A stretch of DNA of 33,957 bases, from contig NZ_JADEWL010000073.1 of NCBI RefSeq assembly GCF_015207665.1, positions 1-33,957 on the forward strand, in the 5' to 3' direction. Shown one piece after another: positions 1 to 7,823 of the stretch; the stretch's first letter is position 1, and every line of letters starts with the position of its first letter. The notes below the pieces were generated by a model that was given only the letters and a program-made list of their open reading frames with translations, was not told the origin of the DNA and made no database searches. Origin of the DNA: Plectonema cf. radiosum LEGE 06105 (GTDB lineage Bacteria; Cyanobacteriota; Cyanobacteriia; Cyanobacteriales; Nostocaceae). The position numbers and the translations under genes are program-made.

Positions 1-9
1 CCATTGCTT

Positions 10-402
10 ATGGCTCAAGTAGAACAACAATCATCTGACTCATCTTTGGCTCGACAGGTACAAAGACTTCATCGGCTGACGGTTTATGGTCGTTGGTTAC
101 TAGTAGTATTCTTATGGCTGATATTAGCACCTTTGTGCTTGTGGGATTTACGTAAAGAAATTGAGTTTTTACGCGAATATTTTACTTGGGTCGCGGTACG
201 ATATGCTTTGTTGTTCCATCCTTTTGCTGCTATCGGACTTAGTTTATGTATTGGTATGACTCTTAGTGTTTTAGTTTGGCAAAGTCGTAATATCTTAGTC
301 GGTATGCCAGTTTCGGAAAAGCAACGCTTGGAAAAACAAGTTTATCGCATCCGCGAACGGGGTCCTTCTCATCCTTTATGGAAATGGGTTTGTGATAACT
401 AA
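10..402 (+). CDS. Conserved cyanobacterial two-helix membrane protein, function unknown
   Basis: A 130-residue protein read from the ATG at base 10. A TTG at base 4 is in frame, but the window edge hides any ribosome binding site, so the true start is uncertain. An N-terminal polar stretch (about residues 1-25) precedes two hydrophobic segments, about residues 27-47 (GRWLLVVFLWLILAPLCLW) and 67-90 (HPFAAIGLSLCIGMTLSVLVW). A basic C-terminal tail containing EKQRLEKQVYRIRERG follows. The tail and the spacing suggest a helical hairpin with both ends in the cytoplasm, which is inference. I recognise the general look of a small conserved cyanobacterial membrane protein but no named family. The gene stands alone and is followed by a short gap that holds a candidate small RNA. 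Confidence 0.75.
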   Translation: MAQVEQQSSDSSLARQVQRLHRLTVYGRWLLVVFLWLILAPLCLWDLRKEIEFLREYFTWVAVRYALLFHPFAAIGLSLCIGMTLSVLVWQSRNILVGMPVSEKQRLEKQVYRIRERGPSHPLWKWVCDN

Positions 403-479
403 GCTTTTTTAGTTATTTTTTGATAATGTTAATTTTTCCATACTTTTGTAGATAAATTATAAGTATTGTGATATACAAT

Positions 480-564
480 TAAAGCTTACGCAACAACAAG
501 GGAAAATATGATGTTAGAAAATTTTACATTCCCTCAGCCCCCCGATGATTTGGGGGTTTTTGCG
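480..564 (+). ncRNA. Candidate small RNA or transcribed leader with two hairpins and a terminator
   Basis: Between two plus-strand genes lies an AT-rich stretch with a promoter-like element (GTGATATACAAT, about 470-481). It is followed by a hairpin closed by GGGAA at 500-504 and TTCCC at 529-533. A second hairpin pairs a C-run at 538-543 with GGGGG at 552-556 and runs straight into TTTTT (557-561), which is the form of an intrinsic terminator. It could be a free-standing sRNA of about 60-90 nt, the 3' end of the upstream transcript, or an attenuator in the leader of the GNAT gene that starts at 622. The structure is visible; transcription is inferred. Confidence 0.4.
538..561 (+). terminator. 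Intrinsic terminator-like hairpin
   Basis: A CCCCC/GGGGG stem with an 8-nt loop is followed immediately by five T residues. It lies 136 bp past the stop of the first gene and 61 bp before the GNAT start. Confidence 0.6.
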
Positions 565-621
565 TAATTTCAGCAATATTGGTATAACTACAACAACACG
601 ATTTTTATCTGGGTACGGTAT

Positions 622-1098
622 ATGAATAATTCTCAGATTTTATTTAGCGCTGCAAAATCGGAAATAGACATTAAGCAATTGCAAGAATTATTTGCTTTAG
701 GAGCTTTTTGGGCTAAGGAGCGTAATATAGAAGATTTAGCGGAAGCAATCAAAAATAGCGAGCCAGTAATTACTGTGTGGAATAAACAGCAATTAATCGG
801 TTTTGCTAGAGCAACAAGTGATGGTGTTTATCGTGCAACGATTTGGGATGTTGTCATCCACCCAGATTTCCGGGGAACTGGACTAGGTAGTAAATTGGTA
901 GAAAGCGTTTTGAGTCATCCCCGAATGAGTCGGGTTGAGCGGATCTATTTGATGACTACTCATCAGCAACAATTTTACGAAAAAATTGGTTTTCAGCAGA
1001 ATCACTCCACGACAATGATAATGTACAACCGCTCAAATCTGACCAAGCTTGATACTCTTAATGGTGCGAATCAGCTTCAAGAATCCCTAAAGGGATAG
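622..1098 (+). CDS. GNAT-family N-acetyltransferase (short paralogue of the Ycf52/NSI type)
   Basis: A 158-residue acetyl-CoA-dependent N-acyltransferase; the substrate is unknown. The acetyl-CoA pyrophosphate-binding motif A is clear at residues 84-89 (RGTGLG), preceded by the beta-4 block ATIWDVVIHPDF. The late block FYEKIGF (about 118-124) is the usual beta-6/beta-7 region. The block GFARATSD...ATIWDVV.HPDF is almost identical to one in the longer GNAT at 6032-6637, so the two are paralogues. This copy lacks that protein's long N-terminal region. The last 20 or so residues extend past the normal domain end and overlap the 3' end of the opposite-strand kinase-like gene by 41 bp. The ATG at 622 gives the expected domain start; I see no strong Shine-Dalgarno sequence. 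Confidence 0.85.
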   Translation: MNNSQILFSAAKSEIDIKQLQELFALGAFWAKERNIEDLAEAIKNSEPVITVWNKQQLIGFARATSDGVYRATIWDVVIHPDFRGTGLGSKLVESVLSHPRMSRVERIYLMTTHQQQFYEKIGFQQNHSTTMIMYNRSNLTKLDTLNGANQLQESLKG

Positions 1099-1984
1099 AA
1101 ATTTGCAACCGGGATATATTTTCGTTATTGTTAGTTTTGGGATAGAAGACTGGTTCGATTTTTCCTCCCATTACTTCAAGTAAAGTTTGATTGAGTAATA
1201 GCTTCATTCCTGCTTGGAGCAGTTTACTTTGTTGCTCGTCTACTTTTTTAGTATCTTCGGCCGACTCAATTAAATTTATCGGTTCACTTGAAGGAATCGC
1301 GTCTTCTGGTGCATCTAACCAAATATAAGCCAGATTCTTTTCACGATCAGCTTTAGCAGAAATATTTATCGTACCTTCTTCCATTTGAGAAATTGCAGTA
1401 TCTACCAAGCTTGTTAATATTTGTTTTAACCAACGCTGATCGCTTAAAACATAAATATCCTCCCTTGGTTGTAACACCTCAAACGGATAATTACGATTTT
1501 CAGCAAGCATATAAGTTAATTCCTGAACTTCCTGTAATATTTGACTTAATGAGCAAGACTGAATTTCTAATTTGTGATCGCCATGTTCGGCTCTAGCAAT
1601 ATTCAGAATTTCATCAATTAAATTTAATAACTTTAAAGCTCGTTCATGAGCTTGAGAGATAAATTCTCGCTCTTCCTCTGGATTTTCACATAGATCCGAT
1701 AAAATTAATTGATGCAAACCAATTAAACCATTAAGTGGCGATCGCAATACATGAGTAGTCCGTGCTAAAAATCCAGCTTTAAACTGACTCATTTCTCTTG
1801 CCATATGGTAAGCTATTTCCACTTCCCTCATTCGTTGAGATAGCGCAGAAATATCCTGTTTATTTTCTTCTTTTGATAAGCTAAAAGATGAATTATTTGA
1901 AGTTTTAGAGCCTAGGAATAACCAACAAATACCTATTCCTAATGCTAATCCAACTCCAAAATATACCCAGTTATTCAAATTCAT
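1058..1984 (-). CDS. Membrane-anchored histidine-kinase-like protein with a degenerate ATPase domain
   Basis: A 308-residue protein. An N-terminal helix (about residues 6-25) anchors it in the membrane. A linker or coiled region leads to a HisKA-type dimerisation domain with a recognisable H box around His78 (FLARTTHVLRSPLNGLIG), so the phospho-acceptor histidine is kept. The catalytic ATPase half looks decayed. Where an N box is expected there is ILTSLVDTAIS, with Asp195 in place of the usual Asn. Where the DxGxG G1 box is expected there is WLDAPEDAI, without the glycines. It may therefore not bind ATP well and may act as a phosphotransfer or scaffold protein; that is inference. No response regulator gene is adjacent. 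It overlaps the convergent GNAT gene by 41 bp. Confidence 0.75.
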   Translation of the reverse strand: MNLNNWVYFGVGLALGIGICWLFLGSKTSNNSSFSLSKEENKQDISALSQRMREVEIAYHMAREMSQFKAGFLARTTHVLRSPLNGLIGLHQLILSDLCENPEEEREFISQAHERALKLLNLIDEILNIARAEHGDHKLEIQSCSLSQILQEVQELTYMLAENRNYPFEVLQPREDIYVLSDQRWLKQILTSLVDTAISQMEEGTINISAKADREKNLAYIWLDAPEDAIPSSEPINLIESAEDTKKVDEQQSKLLQAGMKLLLNQTLLEVMGGKIEPVFYPKTNNNENISRLQISIPLGILEADSHH

Positions 1985-2438
1985 GATTTTTTAGTAAATT
2001 TTAACTTCTTGATTGATTACAAAAGCACCTTACTGAGTTCCTCTGGTTCTGAGATAGATTTAGGCTCGCTTTTTAGTTTTTACCCCTAAAACATTTTATC
2101 CCCTCAAAATTATCTTTTGAGCGAGTTGATTACAGCGTCAATGTAAATTGTTAATTTTTATTTAACCTTAGTTTGATGATAATCACAGAAGCCGGGTTTT
2201 ACTATCTTCTATGGGTAACACCAGAAAACACTCATAAAAACCCCACTTCTTACAAACCGGGAAAATTTAGGTTTTAGCGATAATCACAGAAGTCGGGTTT
2301 TTAAGATAAATAGCTGTAAAACTTTTACAAATTTTGATAAAAACCCGACTTATATACCCAAAATTTTTATTTAAACTTGATGTCAAAGATTTTTTGATAA
2401 TAGTTTTTCGTAAATGCAATAAAAGTTTAAATATTTAA
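1985..2438. other. 454-bp AT-rich intergenic region with a repeat pair
   Basis: No ORF here looks genuine. The left half would hold the promoter of the minus-strand kinase-like gene (start 1984). The right half holds the two repeat copies described separately (2178-2351) and the downstream region of tsaC. Confidence 0.6.
2178..2351. repeat. Two copies of a short palindromic repeat (MITE/REP-like)
   Basis: A 22-23-bp direct repeat beginning GATAATCACAGAAG and continuing YCGGGTTTT occurs at 2178-2200 and 2279-2301. Each copy has a facing inverted partner. The right copy has a perfect 13-bp inverted repeat, AAGTCGGGTTTTT (2290-2302) against AAAAACCCGACTT (2339-2351). The left copy has an imperfect one, 2187-2200 against 2237-2250. 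Short palindromes with an AGTCGGGTTT core are common, as I recall, in filamentous cyanobacterial genomes. A non-autonomous mobile repeat is likely; each could also fold as a hairpin downstream of tsaC. Confidence 0.6.
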
Positions 2439-3029
2439 TTAAATATCTAAATTAACCGCACCTTCACGCAAAATCTGCCATTTTCCCCCATTCCACTTGG
2501 CAACAGTAGAAGGAATACCCATGGCAGGTGTTTTACTATCATATGCTGTTGTCGCCAAAGTTAGTACATCGGGAAACTCTACCTCAATTTCATCCATAGT
2601 CTGTAAGGGAGGTTGTCCCGATAAATTAGCGCTGGTAGTCGCCAAAGGACCAGTTTGTGCTAAAATTCTGCGAGCAATATCATTTTGAGGAACTCTAACC
2701 CCAATCGTAGTAGGGTCATTGGGATTCATCGCTTTCGGTACTTTCGTCGATGCAGGTAAGACCAAAGTCAGCGCTCCACCCCAGTATTTATCCGCAATTT
2801 TTTGCCAAATTTCATACTCTTGTTGATTTCCGTACACAAAACTCCACAACTTCTCTGCATCACTTGCCATAAGAATTAGCGGCTTATTGATATCTCTCTG
2901 CTTTAATGTATAAATTAATGATGCATTGTCAGGTAAGGTTGCTAATGCAGGAACAGTATCTGTTGGAAAACAGATTGCTTTACCAGCCCTTGCTCCTGCT
3001 ACCAACTCAGCAATAGAAACCCTTGTCAT
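2439..3029 (-). CDS. tsaC: L-threonylcarbamoyladenylate synthase (TsaC/YwlC, Sua5-YciO-YrdC family)
   Basis: A 196-residue single-domain enzyme. It condenses L-threonine, bicarbonate and ATP to threonylcarbamoyl-AMP, the donor for the t6A37 modification of tRNAs that read ANN codons. Family hallmarks are visible: the N-terminal FPTDTVPALA strand-turn, the K-x-R motif (Lys43, Arg45) followed by KPL, and the late TTSANLSG motif that binds nucleotide. Its length fits the short TsaC type, without the Sua5 C-terminal domain. It lies 156 bp downstream of prmC in the same direction, a linkage also found in other bacteria. The partner TsaD is encoded at 8824-9864; TsaB and TsaE are not in the window. 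The space between prmC and tsaC is almost filled by heptamer repeats. Confidence 0.95.
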   Translation of the reverse strand: MTRVSIAELVAGARAGKAICFPTDTVPALATLPDNASLIYTLKQRDINKPLILMASDAEKLWSFVYGNQQEYEIWQKIADKYWGGALTLVLPASTKVPKAMNPNDPTTIGVRVPQNDIARRILAQTGPLATTSANLSGQPPLQTMDEIEVEFPDVLTLATTAYDSKTPAMGIPSTVAKWNGGKWQILREGAVNLDI

Positions 3030-3050
3030 TTATCAATTATTATTTCTTTA

Positions 3051-3082
3051 GGTTAAAGGTTAAAGGTCAAAGGTGAAAGGTC
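3051..3082. repeat. Heptamer tandem repeat (GGTTAAA type)
   Basis: Four 7-bp units in a row, GGTTAAA, GGTTAAA, GGTCAAA and GGTGAAA, plus a partial unit, just upstream of the tsaC start. Variants such as GGTCAAA suggest drift after expansion. Confidence 0.8.
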
Positions 3083-3106
3083 TGCATATTATAGATTGCT
3101 AATAAT

Positions 3107-3190
3107 AACTATCAACTGCCAACTGCCAACTGTCAACTATCAACTATCAACTGTCAACTATCAACTATCAACTATCAACTATCAACTAAC
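3107..3190. repeat. Heptamer tandem repeat (AACTATC type), 12 units, running into the prmC stop codon
   Basis: Twelve contiguous 7-bp units of AACTATC with AACTGCC and AACTGTC variants. The last unit, AACTAAC (3184-3190), contains the prmC stop codon (TAG on the minus strand, 3186-3188). The array therefore abuts and includes the end of the gene. Confidence 0.9.
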
Positions 3191-4088
3191 TTTTATAAGC
3201 TAGTGCAAAACGTTCAATTCCAGCTAAATCGCAATGAATTTCTATTTTGCTATAGGTACCGCGATCGCGCAACATTTGAGTAACTCGCGGAGCTTGTCCC
3301 ATCATCATTTCAACTAACCATATTCCACCAGGTTTTAAATAATCGGATGAAGTTTCGATCAAATGACGGATGCATTCTAAACCATCATTACCACCATCCA
3401 AGGCAAGATGTGGTTCGTGTTTAAATACTTCCGGCTGCAATTCGGACAAGGTACTGGTAGGAATATAAGGCGGATTGGATACCATGCCGCTAAACTCTCC
3501 TTTGAGAAAATCTAACGGCTCCCACCAAGAACCTTGATAGAATACAATGCGATTGCTCAAACTATAATTATCGGCATTTAAGCGAGCAACGGCAAGCGCT
3601 TCGGATGAAAAATCGACAGCATGGATTTTCGCATTACTAAAAGCATGACACAATCCTAAAGCTATTATTCCACTACCAGTACCCAAGTCTGCCCAATGCC
3701 CTTCACGTATGGTTGGTTTGTCAGCAGTAGCGGCGATCGCCAAGTCAATTAAGGATTCGGTTTCAGGTCTGGGAATTAAAACGCTCTGAGAAACTGTAAT
3801 ATTAAAATGTCGCCAACAAGCAACTTTTGTAATGTACTGGACTGGAAGACTTTCGTTAAGTCTTTGTTGCCACAGGATTGATAATTCCTGTAAAGGTAAC
3901 TTTAGCTGAATTTGAGACCTGTCTTTAAAAGAACCTAGACGTAGTGACAAACGATCTAATCCAGCTATTTCCTGTAGCAGCCAATCTACCTCGGTTTTGG
4001 AGACATTAGCGGATACAGCAGCCGATATCGCAGTATCTCGCCATTGTGAAAGTTCTAAACCAGATATTTGTAGCTGCTTATCCGCCAT
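3186..4088 (-). CDS. prmC: Peptide chain release factor N5-glutamine methyltransferase
   Basis: A 300-residue SAM-dependent methyltransferase that methylates the glutamine of the GGQ motif in release factors RF1 and RF2, raising termination efficiency. The catalytic NPPY motif is at residues 205-208 (VSNPPYIP). The SAM-binding motif I is DLGTGSG (134-140). The family signature LIPRPETE (about 104-111) is present, after an N-terminal helical domain that binds the release factor. Length is normal, with a short N-terminal extension. The start is 26 bp downstream of the tic22 stop on the same strand, so the two may be co-transcribed. The stop codon lies inside a heptamer repeat array. Confidence 0.95.
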   Translation of the reverse strand: MADKQLQISGLELSQWRDTAISAAVSANVSKTEVDWLLQEIAGLDRLSLRLGSFKDRSQIQLKLPLQELSILWQQRLNESLPVQYITKVACWRHFNITVSQSVLIPRPETESLIDLAIAATADKPTIREGHWADLGTGSGIIALGLCHAFSNAKIHAVDFSSEALAVARLNADNYSLSNRIVFYQGSWWEPLDFLKGEFSGMVSNPPYIPTSTLSELQPEVFKHEPHLALDGGNDGLECIRHLIETSSDYLKPGGIWLVEMMMGQAPRVTQMLRDRGTYSKIEIHCDLAGIERFALAYKS

Positions 4089-4114
4089 GTCTCAAGTTGA
4101 AGAGTGTAGATGTA

Positions 4115-4924
4115 CTATTTTTTCGGTGCAGGTGCGGTTGTTGATTTAGGTGGGTTTTCCTGGGGAAGTTTCTGAATATATTGTCTAGCTTCTGGATTCG
4201 GGAAAAATACGACTTTATCAAGCCAAGGGTCGTTTTTCTCTTGTAAAGTATTGAGTATTCCGTCTACATCTACTACCTGAATATCAGCTTTGGGGAATTT
4301 TGGCTGTACTTGATTGAGCAAATTTTGAGCATCTTGCATACTAAAGAACAAAGGAACTACTTCCTGTTCTGCTTTTTGATCTCCAAGTTTGATTGGTACG
4401 TAGCTTTTATCGGGTGCAAATCTGACGATAAAAACTGGTACACTTCTAAATTGTTTTACCTGCTCGCCATTTTTTTTCAATAATTCCATCGCTCCTTTAA
4501 CTTCCTTGTCGATGGGTTTAAAAGCGAATAACAAGCGATTCGGTTCGTTTTTAGTTTTTTGAACTTGCTCAAAAATCACTCCTAAAGGTACGGGAGTAGC
4601 TTGTAAGCTTTTCACCATCTGAGTAGTTTTCGGATCTTTATCTTTTACATTTCGTAATTCGGCGATAAAGGCTTGAGCTTCTTGTTGACTCATGTAAACA
4701 CCAGTTACGGAACCAGCAGCTTGTTTACCATTTTGTTCGGGTAGAGGACGACTTAAGGGTAAGCCTTGAGGATTGGTAATCAACCATACTGGTATGTTAT
4801 CAAGCTTAGTTTTGATTTGTTGTTCTGACAATGCGATGACTGGGGCAATTCCGGCGATGGCAGTTGCGAGCAAGGTACTCCCTACTAAACCTAATGTTGT
4901 TCCCCAGCGAACTAATGATTTCAT
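4115..4924 (-). CDS. tic22: Tic22-family periplasmic protein
   Basis: A 269-residue secreted protein. A signal peptide spans roughly residues 1-31, with a basic start MKSLVRW, a hydrophobic core and a cut near VIALSEQQ. The rest fits the Tic22-like family: an early IPVWLITNPQGLPL block, a VTGVYMSQQEAQAFI block and a second, related half with VPLFFSMQDAQNLL. That matches the two-fold repeated Tic22 fold. Cyanobacterial Tic22 (Anabaena Alr0114, from memory) is a periplasmic factor in outer-membrane biogenesis; chloroplast Tic22 acts in the intermembrane space during protein import. The C-terminus is a Pro/Lys-rich tail. A good Shine-Dalgarno (GGAG) precedes the ATG by about 6 nt. It heads a probable tic22-prmC-tsaC run. 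Confidence 0.92.
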   Translation of the reverse strand: MKSLVRWGTTLGLVGSTLLATAIAGIAPVIALSEQQIKTKLDNIPVWLITNPQGLPLSRPLPEQNGKQAAGSVTGVYMSQQEAQAFIAELRNVKDKDPKTTQMVKSLQATPVPLGVIFEQVQKTKNEPNRLLFAFKPIDKEVKGAMELLKKNGEQVKQFRSVPVFIVRFAPDKSYVPIKLGDQKAEQEVVPLFFSMQDAQNLLNQVQPKFPKADIQVVDVDGILNTLQEKNDPWLDKVVFFPNPEARQYIQKLPQENPPKSTTAPAPKK

Positions 4925-5557
4925 GTTTTCTCCGGTTCTTTCAGTACTTTAATCAAGTCGAAATTCTAGGCAATTTGAATCAATAATGTAAAACCGACTT
5001 TTTACAGTTATAGTCTCTTCAAGAGTTTTTTTTTACTGCGTTATTTACATTTGTGTCAAGTTTTTCAAAATTTTAATGAATATAAGCTCAGATGCCTATA
5101 TGGAGCGACCATATTGAAAAACGCAAAAGCAAAAAATATCTCCTCTTTCAAACACATTAGATGTCATTTTATTGCTTTTCTTAAATAATGTTGACGCGAT
5201 TCAAAAAAATATCGTTCCATATAAATCTTGGAAAAATTAGTGCTTTTTTAAACGTTGTTTTAGATACTTAATTCCTAACAAGCATCTATTTTTAAACATA
5301 AACCCGATGAGTATCAGTTTTAATACTAAATTAAATATAACATTTGTTACTTAAACTATACTTAAAAAACCAGAAGATGAGTTCGATAAATATAATCCCA
5401 TAATCATTCGTCGGATTTTTATGATGATTGTCTTATATAACAGGGACTTAAATTAATTTGTTGATTTTTTAGCTTCTAAATACTTTCTAATAGTTACCAT
5501 AAAAAACTTCAGAACATAATCATCGTCCTAAAGTCTTTGCAATAAATACTTTTCTAA
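4925..5557. other. 633-bp AT-rich intergenic region
   Basis: I see no convincing gene. The left end must hold the tic22 promoter. A short inverted repeat, ATATGG at 5098-5103 and CCATAT at 5109-5114, is the only clear symmetric element. Confidence 0.5.
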
Positions 5558-5631
5558 TCGGGATGACAGGATTCGAACCTGCGACATCCTGCTCCCAAAG
5601 CAGGCGCGCTACCAAGCTGCGCTACATCCCG
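5558..5631 (-). tRNA. tRNA-Pro, anticodon UGG
   Basis: On the minus strand the 74 nt fold into a full cloverleaf. The acceptor stem CGGGATG pairs with CATCCCG and the discriminator is A. The D stem is GCGC/GCGC. The anticodon stem CCTGC/GCAGG carries the loop TTTGGGA (anticodon TGG). The T arm is GCAGG-TTCGAAT-CCTGT. The 3' CCA is not encoded. There is no intron. Confidence 0.97.
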
Positions 5632-5864
5632 TAAAAGTCAATGTTTAAATTTAAACAACTGACAACATTTTTACAATATCACATTTAATGTACTTTTGAC
5701 AAATAAATTTAAATCAGTGAACAGTGAAGCGGGCAGCGTGACGCGGTAGGGTCATACAGTGAACAGTAAACACTCCTAGTATGGTGTTCTATTTAAACCA
5801 ATACTCCAACGCCGATCACCTACCCTATGGCTCCCAACTTCAACTTTCCCAAATATAAACGTGA

Positions 5865-5888
5865 CTGATAACTGATAACTGATAACTG
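5865..5888. repeat. Heptamer tandem repeat (CTGATAA type)
   Basis: Three complete CTGATAA units plus a partial one. The same unit recurs at 11061-11090, between psaJ and psaL. Confidence 0.8.
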
Positions 5889-5925
5889 TTAAATTTACTC
5901 TTAGCTGATTGCCTTCTAAAAATAG

Positions 5926-5952
5926 TCCGCGCCTGTTGATAGCGCGGATTTT
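5926..5952. terminator. Bidirectional-looking GC-rich terminator hairpin
   Basis: A perfect 7-bp stem, TCCGCGC (5926-5932) with GCGCGGA (5942-5948), has a 9-nt loop. TTTT follows on the plus strand, and CTATTTTTA follows on the minus strand. It lies about 84 bp past the stop of the minus-strand GNAT gene and probably ends its transcript. Confidence 0.65.
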
Positions 5953-6031
5953 CGCTTCACCATATAATTATTATTTATTTAGCTTTGCATAAGCTTTAAA
6001 ATAAAAGCATTTTTGAGCTAAGAACATGGGA

Positions 6032-6640
<609 letters not shown>

Positions 6641-6927
6641 TCACAGCAAGCTGTCTACAAAACTCTAGACTAACTCTGGAGAGTTGGTTTTCAGAGATTT
6701 TGATAGGTGATGCTAGCCAAGAATAAGCGTGTTTAACATCAATTATTTTCAACTTTAGCATCTTGTTGACAGAACAAGCGTAAAAATTAACTAAAAGCTA
6801 CCCTAATATCTAAGAATCAATTGTATACAACACTGCCTTAAAATTTTGAGGGACGGCTTACCGTTTTTTGAATTTTCCGGTCAAAAGCATTAATTTTTAC
6901 AACAACAAGCAAGTCTTAGATTAAAAA

Positions 6928-7647
6928 ATGGCTTCTGGGTTAAAAACATCAACACTAGAACTACTCAAACGGTTTAATAAGTCGTTTCCCCAATTTTACG
7001 AGCAATTTGTGAGTAGTGAGATTCAACTGCAAAATTTGCGGCTAGCCTATCGGCTTTATAAAACCAGACGTGCTGTCATCGAACTAAAACCCGAAGCTGG
7101 TAAAAGCGCCTTGCATTTTGCCTATCGCAATCAGTCTTTTCTGCTCAGCGATATTTTTGGGGTTCTAGCAGCTTACGGACTGACAATTCACAGTTTAAGT
7201 TTGTACGGTCAAATCAAGCCACCAATGTTGGTTTTTATTAAACTAATTGTATCTCGTGATAGCAAAGCCCTGTTGGAGAAAACCGCAGAAAACGTCTGTC
7301 GCGCAATTCGCGAAGCTTTAGGAGGACGCTTTGAAGTAGAAGAAATGCTCGCAGTCGAATTTAACCTCGATGCTGGCTTAGAAAAAGTAGAAACCGAATT
7401 TTACGTAGATCCAGTGTTTCATTTACCAGCTTTGGTTATTGAAGCTGACAACCAACCGGGATTATTTTATAAAGTTATGTATGCTATGTGGCTCGAAGAC
7501 TTGCTTGTTGTCAATGCCAACCTGCTGGTTTGGAGAGGACGCACCCGTTTGATTCTTTATTTATTAGGACCTAACGAAAGCTTAATACCGGAATATTTGG
7601 GTCATAAAATCGCCGAAAGCGTCCGTGGAAGGTTCCTCGGTAGATGA
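6928..7647 (+). CDS. Tandem ACT-like domain protein, GlnD-like C-terminus, function unknown
   Basis: A 239-residue soluble protein with no signal peptide or membrane helix. Two segments resemble ACT ligand-binding domains. The first (about residues 60-125) contains FLLSDIFGVLAAYGLTIHSL. The second (about residues 165-230) contains ALVIEADNQPGLFYKVMYAM then VVNANLLVWRGRTRLILYLL. The second carries the D-N-Q-P-G-L turn typical of ACT domains such as those at the C-terminus of the PII uridylyltransferase GlnD, which sense glutamine. No nucleotidyltransferase or HD domain is present, so this is a stand-alone sensor or regulator at most. A ligand is not deducible. The preceding bases lack a strong Shine-Dalgarno. 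It is co-directional with the hydrolase 176 bp downstream. Confidence 0.8.
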   Translation: MASGLKTSTLELLKRFNKSFPQFYEQFVSSEIQLQNLRLAYRLYKTRRAVIELKPEAGKSALHFAYRNQSFLLSDIFGVLAAYGLTIHSLSLYGQIKPPMLVFIKLIVSRDSKALLEKTAENVCRAIREALGGRFEVEEMLAVEFNLDAGLEKVETEFYVDPVFHLPALVIEADNQPGLFYKVMYAMWLEDLLVVNANLLVWRGRTRLILYLLGPNESLIPEYLGHKIAESVRGRFLGR

Positions 7648-7823
7648 ATCTAGAAAAATGTCGATTAATTCCCAGCCATGAGGTTAAATAATTGCCAGAA
7701 TTAATTAAGAACACCAACAAGTAATTCTTGAAATCCCCCAATATCTATCGGAGAATTTTAAATCAAGACTTTCTTGTAAGCCTCTTTTATCGCTTTCATT
7801 ACTTAAAGGTACGTGCTGCTCTC

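Larger units (their letters stand above)
5632..6031. other. 400-bp intergenic region with repeats and a hairpin
   Basis: No ORF is supported. The region contains CAGTGAACAG-type low-complexity sequence (about 5715-5770), a CTGATAA heptamer array and a GC-rich terminator hairpin, both listed separately. Confidence 0.6.

Noticed and set aside
7728-7823. TTG-initiated N-terminal extension of the alpha/beta hydrolase
   Set aside because: TTG start without a ribosome binding site. The ATG at 7824 begins directly at the usual domain start.
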